From: Amaricoccus sp003258405
GTDB lineage: Bacteria > Pseudomonadota > Alphaproteobacteria > Rhodobacterales > Rhodobacteraceae
Assembly: GCF_043226085.1 (NCBI RefSeq)
Contig: NZ_CP171225.1
Coordinates: forward strand, 2,418,001 to 2,482,000
Length of the DNA stretch: 64,000 nucleotides
Reading direction: 5' to 3'
In this document: in pieces, positions 56,697 to 64,000 of the stretch
Position numbering within the stretch: position 1 is the first letter of the stretch
Layout: the number at the start of each line of letters is the position of its first letter
Program-made: the position numbers and the translations under genes
The notes under the pieces: generated by a model
The model's database searches: none
Told to the model about the DNA's origin: nothing
The model's input: the letters and a program-made list of their open reading frames with translations, nothing else

Positions 56697-57965
56697 TCAG
56701 CCGATCCATTCGGGGATCGTATCGCGACCCAGCATTTCTTCAAAGCTCGGACGTGCCCGCACCACAGCGAATTGATCTCCGGAAACCAGAACCTCCGGCA
56801 CCAGCGGGCGCGAGTTGTATTCCGAGGCCATCACCGCACCATAGGCGCCCGCCGAACGGAAAGCCAGCAGATCGCCCGGACCCAGCGGCGGAAGGTCGCG
56901 GGCGCGGGCGAAGGTGTCGCCCGTCTCGCAGACCGGCCCCACCACATCGACCGGTGCGAGCGGGCCGCCCGCGGCGGGTTCGATCACCGGAACGATGTCA
57001 TGCCAGGCCTCGTACATCGCCGGGCGCACCAGATCGTTCATCGCGCCGTCGAGGATGAGGAAATCGCGGCCCTCGCCCTTCTTGAGATAGAGGACGCGGC
57101 TGAGCAGGATCCCGGCATTCCCTGCGATGAGCCGGCCGGGCTCGATCTCGATCTCGCAGCCGAGATGCCCGACGGTGCGGCGGACCACCTCGCCATAATC
57201 AAAGGGAAGCGGCGGGGCGGTGTTGGCCCGGCGGTAGGGAATGCCGAGGCCGCCGCCGAGATCGAGGCGGCGGATGTCGTGGCCATCGGCACGGAGCGCG
57301 AGGGTAAGCTCGGCGACCTTGGAGAAGGCGCGCTCGAAGGGCTCGAGCTCGGTGAGCTGGCTGCCGATGTGGACGTCGATCCCGACGACCTCGATCCCCT
57401 TGAGTGCGGCCGCCTCGGCATAGACGTCACGGGCGCGGGCGATCGGGATGCCGAACTTGTTCTCGGACTTGCCGGTGGCGATCTTGGCGTGGGTTTTCGC
57501 ATCCACGTCCGGGTTCACCCGGATCGCGATGGGCGCGCGGAGGCCGAGGCCGCGGGCGACCTCGTCGAGGGCGAGAAGCTCGGGCTCGCTCTCGACGTTG
57601 AACTGGCGGATGCCGCCCTCAAGGGCCAGCGCCATTTCCTCGCGGGTCTTGCCGACGCCCGAGAAGACGATGCGCTCGCCCGGCACGCCCGCGGCCTTCG
57701 CCCGGCGGTATTCGCCGCCCGAGACCACGTCCATGCCCGCCCCGAGGCTGCCCATGAGCTTCAGCACGGCGAGGTTCGAATTGGCCTTCATCGCGAAGCA
57801 GATGAGGTGCGGCATGCCCGCCAGCGCCTCGGAAAACACCTCGTAATGCCGGGTGAGGGTCGCGGCGGAATAGACATAGACCGGGGTTCCGACCTCGGCG
57901 GCGATCTCGGGGAGGGGCACGTCCTCGGCGTGGAGGATGCCGTTCCGGTAGTTGAAATGGTCCAT
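56697..57965 (-). CDS. lysA: Diaminopimelate decarboxylase
   Basis: 422 residues. It makes lysine from meso-diaminopimelate. CFAMKANSNLAVLKL carries the PLP lysine, GAGMDVVSGGEYRRA and VFSGVGKT follow, HIGSQLTELEPFERA and LDLGGGLGIPY line the PLP site, and GPVCETGDTFARARDLP has the active-site Cys. The start is ATG 57965. In many relatives lysA directly follows argH and the small lipoprotein gene; here two other genes and a 403-bp gap intervene. Confidence 0.97.
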   Translation of the reverse strand: MDHFNYRNGILHAEDVPLPEIAAEVGTPVYVYSAATLTRHYEVFSEALAGMPHLICFAMKANSNLAVLKLMGSLGAGMDVVSGGEYRRAKAAGVPGERIVFSGVGKTREEMALALEGGIRQFNVESEPELLALDEVARGLGLRAPIAIRVNPDVDAKTHAKIATGKSENKFGIPIARARDVYAEAAALKGIEVVGIDVHIGSQLTELEPFERAFSKVAELTLALRADGHDIRRLDLGGGLGIPYRRANTAPPLPFDYGEVVRRTVGHLGCEIEIEPGRLIAGNAGILLSRVLYLKKGEGRDFLILDGAMNDLVRPAMYEAWHDIVPVIEPAAGGPLAPVDVVGPVCETGDTFARARDLPPLGPGDLLAFRSAGAYGAVMASEYNSRPLVPEVLVSGDQFAVVRARPSFEEMLGRDTIPEWIG

Positions 57966-58368
57966 GGGTCAGGCTCCCCGGCGGAGGTGAGGCGGAACGG
58001 GGCCCGGGCAGGGGTTTTCAGACATCGGACAGGCACCGCTCACGGATTGGATCGCGCCGTCCTAGCCTGCCGGACCGGCGCAGTTCAAGCGGGCGCGGCG
58101 AGGATGCCCTTGCGGTGAAAATCGGGCTTTTCACCGTGAAACGAAAATCAAGTTATTGAAAACGCGAGAATAAGTGGTTGATAACTCATGAATGGGCTTG
58201 TCTTTTCACGCTTGGGGCCTGTTTCGGGATGCGGGGAATTGCTCCGTCGCTGACCCTCGGTCAGGGGATTGGGCGTAGATGCACGGGGCCCGCGCGGGAC
58301 TTGGCGGGGAGATGGGGCGCCGCTTCGACACGCCCCGGTCCCGGCCCGGAGTCGGCTGGCGCGCAGGA
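57966..58368. other. 403-bp gap between cls and lysA
   Basis: No supported gene. It holds a 9-bp inverted repeat at 58113-58136 and an AT-rich stretch (58137-58200) that is the best candidate for the lysA promoter. One sequence near 58179 (GGTTGATAAC) recalls a DnaA box but with two mismatches; not called. Confidence 0.5.
58113..58136. promoter_or_regulatory. 9-bp inverted repeat upstream of lysA
   Basis: CGGTGAAAA (58113-58121) and TTTTCACCG (58128-58136) pair perfectly around a 6-base spacer. It lies about 150 bp upstream of the lysA start beside the AT-rich promoter-like stretch. It could be an operator, or end-of-gene structure for cls. Confidence 0.45.
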
Positions 58369-59799
<1,431 letters not shown>

Positions 59800-60029
59800 C
59801 GGGAGGCGCCCTCTCGGTCTCGGTCGGGTGACACGGCGGCCGGGCCGGCCGCAAACGCCGCGGGTGGCTTGTCCGGACCGGATCGGCCGGGATGATGCGG
59901 GCGGGACCTCGCCGGTTTCAAGCGTTTTTTCCCGCAGGGCGCGCACGCCCCGATGGGCGCGGCGCAGGGCCTGATCGCTTTCGCCGCGCAGGATGGGATG
60001 GCTGCCCCGCCGGGCCGCCGATCCGCGCG

Positions 60030-60581
60030 CTATTCGATCGCGATGTTGAAGACCTGCCAGATCCACCAGTCGTCGTTCATCCCGGCAAGATCGTCACGTT
60101 CGGCGCGGGGAAAGACGATCTGGGTCGGGCCGAAATCGCCGATGCCGAAGGCGCGGCCGTCACGGGCAAGCGCCACGACGGCGCCCCTGGCGGTGAGATC
60201 CGCGACCGGGACCTCGACCGCGTAGCCGTCCATCGCCACAAGGGTCGCGGTCTCGCCCGTCGCGCCCGCGGCCTCGAGGACCGCGGCGAGGCTCGGGCCG
60301 GTGAATGTGCGCTCCGGGCCGCCCCTGGGGAAATCGGCGCGGACTTCCGCCTGGGGCAGCGCGGCGAGGGCGTCGGTGTCGAAGGCCATCGCGGTCTCGA
60401 ACGTCATGTCGTTGAAGGCGAAGAGCTTGTCGTACTCCGGGTCCATCGGCCCGCGGTTGGGGGTCTCGATCGACCCGGTCAGGGTCAGGAGCACGGGCCC
60501 TCCGGCCCAGGCGGGCGCGAGAGAGCCGAGCAGGAGGAAAAACCCCAGTACGGGGGCGAAGCGGCGGCGGGACGGGATCAT
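60030..60581 (-). CDS. Exported protein with molybdopterin-oxidoreductase-like fold
   Basis: 183 residues, GAGG eight bases before the ATG. Signal peptide PVLGFFLLLGSLAPAWA ends near residue 26. The mature part (VLLTLTGSIETPNRG, then FTGPSLAAVLEAAGATG and VADLTARGAVVALARDGR) matches the small periplasmic relatives of the sulfite oxidase molybdopterin domain, which often lack cofactor-binding residues. It may bind a ligand without catalysis. Upstream of cls on the same strand, 230 bp apart. Confidence 0.7.
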   Translation of the reverse strand: MIPSRRRFAPVLGFFLLLGSLAPAWAGGPVLLTLTGSIETPNRGPMDPEYDKLFAFNDMTFETAMAFDTDALAALPQAEVRADFPRGGPERTFTGPSLAAVLEAAGATGETATLVAMDGYAVEVPVADLTARGAVVALARDGRAFGIGDFGPTQIVFPRAERDDLAGMNDDWWIWQVFNIAIE

Positions 60582-60627
60582 CGGCTGGGCCTCAATCTGC
60601 GATCAACGGTTCCGCACCACGCCTTGA

Positions 60628-60747
60628 TCACCCCGCGTCGGTCTGCTGCTGCGCGTCTTCCGGCGGGACCGGATCCCCCTTGATGCCGCAGGCCGCGAGC
60701 AGGAGGAGGGCGAGGCAGAAGCCGAGGCGGCACATACGCAAAGCCAT
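60628..60747 (-). CDS. lptM: LptM-like small lipoprotein
   Basis: 39 residues. A short signal ends in the lipobox LAAC (Cys20), followed by GIKGDPVPPED, close to the CGLKGPLxxP start of LptM/YifL lipoproteins that aid LptD maturation. The start ATG overlaps the argH stop by one base (TAATG), so it is translated with argH, which is the usual neighbour. Short enough to be missed by length cut-offs. LptM function in alphaproteobacteria is inferred. Confidence 0.85.
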   Translation of the reverse strand: MALRMCRLGFCLALLLLAACGIKGDPVPPEDAQQQTDAG

Positions 60748-62141
60748 TATTTCAACATATCTTTCCAGCGAAGGATCTGGGCCTCCACCTGGACCGGCGC
60801 CGTGCCGCCATAGCTTGCCCGACTCGAGACGGAATTGTCCACTCCCAAGACGTCAAATACCTCCGCGACGATGTCCGGGTGGACCGAGCGCATTTCCTCG
60901 AGCGAGAGATCGGGCAGATCGACGCCCTTGTCCTCGGCCATCTTCACCAGCGCGCCGGTGACGTGATGAGCCTCGCGGAAGGGCAGGCCGAGCGCGCGCA
61001 CCAGCCAGTCGGCGAGGTCGGTCGCGGTGGAGAAGCCCGAGCCGGCGGCGGCGCGGAGCGCGGGGGTGTTGGGCTTCATGTCGCCCACCATGCCGCTCAT
61101 CGCGGCGAGCGCGAGCATCAGGCTGTCGGCGGCGTCGAAGACCTGTTCCTTGTCCTCCTGCATGTCCTTCGAATAGGCGAGCGGCAGGCCCTTCATCACC
61201 GTGAGCAGGCCCACCAGCGCGCCATTGATCCGGCCGACCTTGGCCCGGATGAGCTCGGCGGCATCCGGGTTCTTCTTCTGCGGCATGATCGAGGAGCCGG
61301 TCGAGAAGCGGTCGGAGAGGATGACGAAGCGGAACTGGGCCGAGGACCAGATCACCAGCTCTTCGGCGAAGCGCGAGAGATGCGTGGCGCAGAGGCTGGC
61401 GGAGGAGAGGAATTCGAGGGCGAAATCGCGATCGGAGACCGCGTCGAGGCTGTTGGCCATCGGGCGGTCGAAGCCGAGCGCCTCTGCGGTCGCGGCGCGG
61501 TCGATCGGGAAGGAGGTGCCCGCCAGCGCCGCGGCGCCGAGGGGGCATTCGTTCATGCGCGCGCGGGCATCGGTGAAGCGGGCGCGGTCGCGGGCGAACA
61601 TCTCGACATAGGCCATCATGTGGTGGCCCCAGGTCACCGGCTGGGCGGTCTGGAGATGGGTGAAGCCCGGCATGACGAGGTCCTTGCCGGCCTCGGCCTG
61701 GCCGAGCAGCGCCTGCATCAGCGCCCCGAGCCCGACGATGGCGGCGTCGCACTGGCCGCGCACCCAGAGGCGGAAATCCGTCGCCACCTGGTCGTTGCGC
61801 GAGCGCGCGGTGTGGAGCCGCCCGGCCGGTTCGCCGATGAGCTGCTTGAGGCGGGCCTCCACGTTCATGTGGATGTCCTCGAGCGCGCGGGAGAACGGGA
61901 AGGTGCCGGACTCGATCTCTGACAACACCGTGAGCAGGCCTTCCCGGATCGCGGCGGCATCGCTATCAGTGATGATGCCTTGCGCCGCGAGCATCGCGGC
62001 ATGGGCGCGGCTTGCCTCGATGTCCTGGGCTGCAAGACGCTTGTCGAAGTCGATCGAGGCATTGATCGCTTCCATGATCGCGTCGGGCCCGGCGGCGAAG
62101 CGTCCGCCCCACATGGCGTTGGAGGTCTTTGTGTCGGTCAT
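60747..62141 (-). CDS. argH: Argininosuccinate lyase
   Basis: 464 residues. It splits argininosuccinate into arginine and fumarate. The signature GSSIMPQKKNPDAAELIR is present near residue 280, with HTARSRNDQVATDFRLW, the GFTHLQTAQPVTWGHH catalytic region and KGLPLAYSKDMQEDK. It leads an operon argH-lptM. Divergent from the TlpA-like gene with only 31 bp between start codons, so the promoters must overlap. Confidence 0.97.
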   Translation of the reverse strand: MTDTKTSNAMWGGRFAAGPDAIMEAINASIDFDKRLAAQDIEASRAHAAMLAAQGIITDSDAAAIREGLLTVLSEIESGTFPFSRALEDIHMNVEARLKQLIGEPAGRLHTARSRNDQVATDFRLWVRGQCDAAIVGLGALMQALLGQAEAGKDLVMPGFTHLQTAQPVTWGHHMMAYVEMFARDRARFTDARARMNECPLGAAALAGTSFPIDRAATAEALGFDRPMANSLDAVSDRDFALEFLSSASLCATHLSRFAEELVIWSSAQFRFVILSDRFSTGSSIMPQKKNPDAAELIRAKVGRINGALVGLLTVMKGLPLAYSKDMQEDKEQVFDAADSLMLALAAMSGMVGDMKPNTPALRAAAGSGFSTATDLADWLVRALGLPFREAHHVTGALVKMAEDKGVDLPDLSLEEMRSVHPDIVAEVFDVLGVDNSVSSRASYGGTAPVQVEAQILRWKDMLK

Positions 62142-62172
62142 TTGTTCCGCCGTCGAATATCGGGAAAGTCGG

Positions 62173-62778
62173 ATGAAGCGCCTGAACGTTCTTCTTTGCG
62201 CCCTGCTCTACACCGGGCTTGCCGCCATCGCAAACCCCGCGGGGGCGCAGGCGCTCGACGCGGCGCAGCGGGCGGAGCTTTCGGAGCTCCGCGAGGGCGA
62301 CATGCGCAAGCTCGTGATCCACGAGGCGCCGCTGCCGGCGGGCACGGCGGCCTACAGCGATTTCGACGGCGAGACGCACCAGCTGGCGGACTCGAACGGG
62401 CAGGTGCGGCTGGTGAACTTCTGGGCGACCTGGTGCGCGCCCTGCCGCACGGAAAAGCCCTCGCTCGACCAGCTCGAGGCGGAGCTTGCCGGCCCGGATT
62501 TCGAGGTGATCGCGATCGCGACGGGGCGGAACCCGCCCGAGGCGATCCACCGCTTCAACGACGAGGTGGGGATCGTGGCGCTCACCACCTATCTCGATCC
62601 GAAGAGCGAGCTTGCCTCGGAGATGCAGGTGCCGGGGCTGCCGGTGACGGTGGTGCTCAACCGCGAGGGGATGGAGATCGCGCGGCTGATGGGCGGCGCC
62701 GACTGGGCGAGCGAGAGTGCGCGCCGGATCGTCGATTATCTGGTCGCGCTTCCCGCGCCGGAGCCCTCGGCCGGGTGA
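62173..62778 (+). CDS. TlpA-like periplasmic thioredoxin
   Basis: 201 residues. Signal sequence (RLNVLLCALLYTGLAAIANPAGA) followed by a thioredoxin-fold domain with WCAPC in VRLVNFWATWCAPCRTEKPSL and the cis-Pro loop VPGLPVTVVLN. It would reduce periplasmic disulfides, as for cytochrome c maturation. Ribosome site is weak (GGGAAAGTCGG). Divergent from argH at 31 bp, a layout seen in related genomes from memory. Confidence 0.93.
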   Translation: MKRLNVLLCALLYTGLAAIANPAGAQALDAAQRAELSELREGDMRKLVIHEAPLPAGTAAYSDFDGETHQLADSNGQVRLVNFWATWCAPCRTEKPSLDQLEAELAGPDFEVIAIATGRNPPEAIHRFNDEVGIVALTTYLDPKSELASEMQVPGLPVTVVLNREGMEIARLMGGADWASESARRIVDYLVALPAPEPSAG

Positions 62779-62795
62779 GGCGCACGGGGCCTGCC

Positions 62796-63257
62796 TCAGG
62801 CGGGCCCACCATGGGCGCAGCGGGCGGGCTTGAGATCGATGAGGGGCGTGCCGTCGAGGCAGTCGAGGCTCCGGACGATCAGGCGCGGCCCCTCGACACG
62901 GACAAGGCGGACGCGCGCGGTGCCGATCGGATTGGGCCGGACCGGCGAGCGCAGCGCGAAGGTGCCGCGGCTGTAGCCGTGGTTGCGCGGGCTCTGGCGG
63001 ACGAGATCGCGTCGGGCGCGGTCGAGCCAGTAGAGCACCTCGAGGGTCTCGTGCCGTTCGATGCCTTCGAGCGCCGGAACCCAGGGCGCGAAGATCTCGA
63101 GGGTGCATTCGGGCCCGGAGGGGTCGCCCTGGCGCGGGCAGTCCGCGCGATCGGTCCAAGGGGTGTGGATGCGGCCGATGAAATGGAGGCTTGCATCGAA
63201 GCCTTCGGGCGGCTCGACCCGGATCTCGCCCTCGCGGATGTCCTCGTCTGCGGCCAT
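62796..63257 (-). CDS. trmO: tRNA N6-threonylcarbamoyladenosine methyltransferase TrmO
   Basis: 153 residues of the UPF0066/TsaA family. FIGRIHTPW starts the barrel, ALRSPVRPNPIGTARVRLV is the SAM-binding core and LDCLDGTPLIDLKP closes it. TrmO methylates t6A37 in some tRNAs using SAM. Starts 19 bp downstream of the Trm112-like gene in transcription order, so a short operon lon-N, Trm112-like, trmO is likely. Stop converges on the TlpA gene 17 bp away. Confidence 0.93.
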   Translation of the reverse strand: MAADEDIREGEIRVEPPEGFDASLHFIGRIHTPWTDRADCPRQGDPSGPECTLEIFAPWVPALEGIERHETLEVLYWLDRARRDLVRQSPRNHGYSRGTFALRSPVRPNPIGTARVRLVRVEGPRLIVRSLDCLDGTPLIDLKPARCAHGGPA

Positions 63258-63276
63258 GGCGCGCGCCCCCGTGTCC

Positions 63277-63510
63277 TCAGTCCTCGAGCTTCCGTGCCTC
63301 GTCCACCAGCATCACCGGGATGCCGTTGTGGATCGGGTAGGCGAGATGCGCGCCCTTCGAGATGAGTTCCTGCCGCTCGGCATCGTAGACAAGCGCGCCG
63401 CGGGTGACCGGGCAGACGAGGAACTCGAGCAGCCTGCGGTCGATATGGTGCGTATCCGGGCGCGGCGCGACGGTTTCCGCCGGCTCTGTGGGTTCCATGG
63501 GTCCGTTCAC
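63277..63510 (-). CDS. Trm112-like small protein
   Basis: 77 residues. LLEFLVCPVTRGALVYDAERQELIS and YPIHNGIPVMLVDEAR are typical of the Trm112/YcaR family, though only one Cys of the usual zinc set remains (bacterial members often lack zinc). The GTG at 63510 overlaps the upstream stop (GTGA) and has AAGGAG seven bases upstream; an ATG at 63498 is an alternative. Family members activate methyltransferases; partner here unknown. Confidence 0.9.
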   Translation of the reverse strand: MNGPMEPTEPAETVAPRPDTHHIDRRLLEFLVCPVTRGALVYDAERQELISKGAHLAYPIHNGIPVMLVDEARKLED

Positions 63511-64000
63511 TGCACCGCTCCTTCGTCGCCGCCTCCGCCGCGGAGGGCGAATTCCATCAGGGTCACCAGCGTCTCGCGCCGGTTGGTCAGGGTCGGCGCC
63601 TCGAGCAGCGCCTGCTTCTCTTCCGGGTCGAACGGGCAGAGGATCGAGAGGGAGTTGATGAGAAGCTCCGCATCGGCCTCCTTCATGCTGTCCCAGTCGG
63701 ACGCGAGCTGGGCGGCATCGAAGTAGCGCGAGAGCACCTCGAGGAAGGCCTCGCGATCGAAGGTCTCGTCACTTTCGCTGCGGTTGAGGTCGCGCTCGAA
63801 CGAGCTCCAGTCCACGGCGGCGCGGCGATAGGGGGTGAAACCCTCGGTCTCTTCGCGGAGACGGAAGCGGCAGGCGCCGTGGAGGGTGATGAGATAACGC
63901 CCGTCCTCGGTTTCCTGCATCGCCGTCACCCGACCGGCGCAGCCGATGCGGTGGAGCCGCCCCTCGGCGCCGCGGCGATCGGGCATGGCAATGGGCTGCA
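63507..64000 (-). CDS. Lon-protease N-terminal-domain protein (5' end beyond window)
   Basis: The visible C-terminal 164 residues read IGCAGRVTAMQETEDGRYLITLHGACRFRL, typical of the stand-alone Lon substrate-binding (LON) domain. The helical tail LINSLSILCPFDPEEKQALLEAPTL and TLVTLMEFAL is as in these small proteins, which lack the AAA and protease parts of Lon. The start lies beyond position 64000. Role unknown; translationally coupled to the Trm112-like gene. Confidence 0.88.
   Translation of the reverse strand, partial: QPIAMPDRRGAEGRLHRIGCAGRVTAMQETEDGRYLITLHGACRFRLREETEGFTPYRRAAVDWSSFERDLNRSESDETFDREAFLEVLSRYFDAAQLASDWDSMKEADAELLINSLSILCPFDPEEKQALLEAPTLTNRRETLVTLMEFALRGGGGDEGAVQ

Noticed and set aside
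58170..58195. DnaA box near GGTTGATAAC, possible origin
   Set aside because: Single site, two mismatches to TTATCCACA, and no origin-linked genes in the window.

Overview
The window reads as a chromosomal segment of a high-GC alphaproteobacterium, most likely family Rhodobacteraceae (Paracoccaceae). Lineage pointers are a class I lysyl-tRNA synthetase, a complete PhyR-NepR-EcfG general stress response locus, an L-malyl-CoA/beta-methylmalyl-CoA lyase of the Rhodobacter Mcl1 type, a TIGR02302/DUF4175 protein, DUF2852 and DUF1328 proteins, and many GTG/TTG starts. I see no transposase, phage gene, tRNA, rRNA or CRISPR array. It looks like core genome with a few odd insertions. All assignments come from reading the sequence; no searches were run.

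Layout. 1-3.7 kb: a leftward purine-salvage operon (amidohydrolase/deaminase, purine nucleoside phosphorylase, MFS transporter cut by the window edge) and a cupin. 3.9-8.7 kb: acetyl-CoA synthetase, a lipocalin-like protein, two tandem SleB-type cell-wall hydrolases and OxyR. 9-17.9 kb: class I LysRS, TerB-like protein, LysE exporter, PBP4, a coiled-coil protein with a duplicated cysteine domain, NadD, an OmpA-domain protein, MarC and hemolysin III. 18.1-24 kb: etfBA, two unrecognised paralogous 2-TM proteins, a Na+/alanine symporter and 3-hydroxybutyryl-CoA dehydrogenase. 24-28.1 kb: two YceI proteins with cytochrome b561, small proteins, and a YeiH-type exporter.

28.2-33.5 kb is a stress region: a PRC-barrel protein, a matrixin protease, DUF1328, then phyR facing nepR-ecfG-histidine kinase. 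phyR and nepR-ecfG appear to start from two EcfG-type promoters (GGAAC-N16-CGTT) that overlap head-on in 32 bp; the DUF1328 gene has another copy of the motif.

33.7-37 kb: cytochrome c', a diheme cytochrome c, an SDR and an aldo/keto reductase. 37.3-44 kb: glutamate synthase (gltD, a GFA-domain gene, gltB) on the minus strand with unusual leader hairpins and an 11-bp repeat block. 44.2-53.1 kb: uppP, an NDUFA9-like protein, mcl1, a YjhX-like gene, quinone oxidoreductase with a divergent LysR gene coupled to accA, plsC and ftsEX. 53.2-64 kb: zinc-ribbon protein, TIGR02302 protein, lysA, cardiolipin synthase, a small periplasmic protein, lptM-like lipoprotein, argH, TlpA-like thioredoxin, TrmO, a Trm112-like protein and a partial Lon-N-domain protein.

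Functionally, acsA, hbd, etfBA and mcl1 fit growth on acetate and acyl-CoA compounds through the ethylmalonyl-CoA route; gltBD, argH, lysA and lysK cover nitrogen assimilation and lysine/arginine; uppP, dacB, the SleB hydrolases, ftsEX, plsC, cls and lptM serve the envelope. The most novel-looking items are the tandem 2-TM/PPC-like paralogue pair, the face-to-face EcfG promoters, the 11-bp repeat hairpin after gltD, the gltD leader terminator, and a secreted protease whose signal peptide lacks any ATG/GTG/TTG start.
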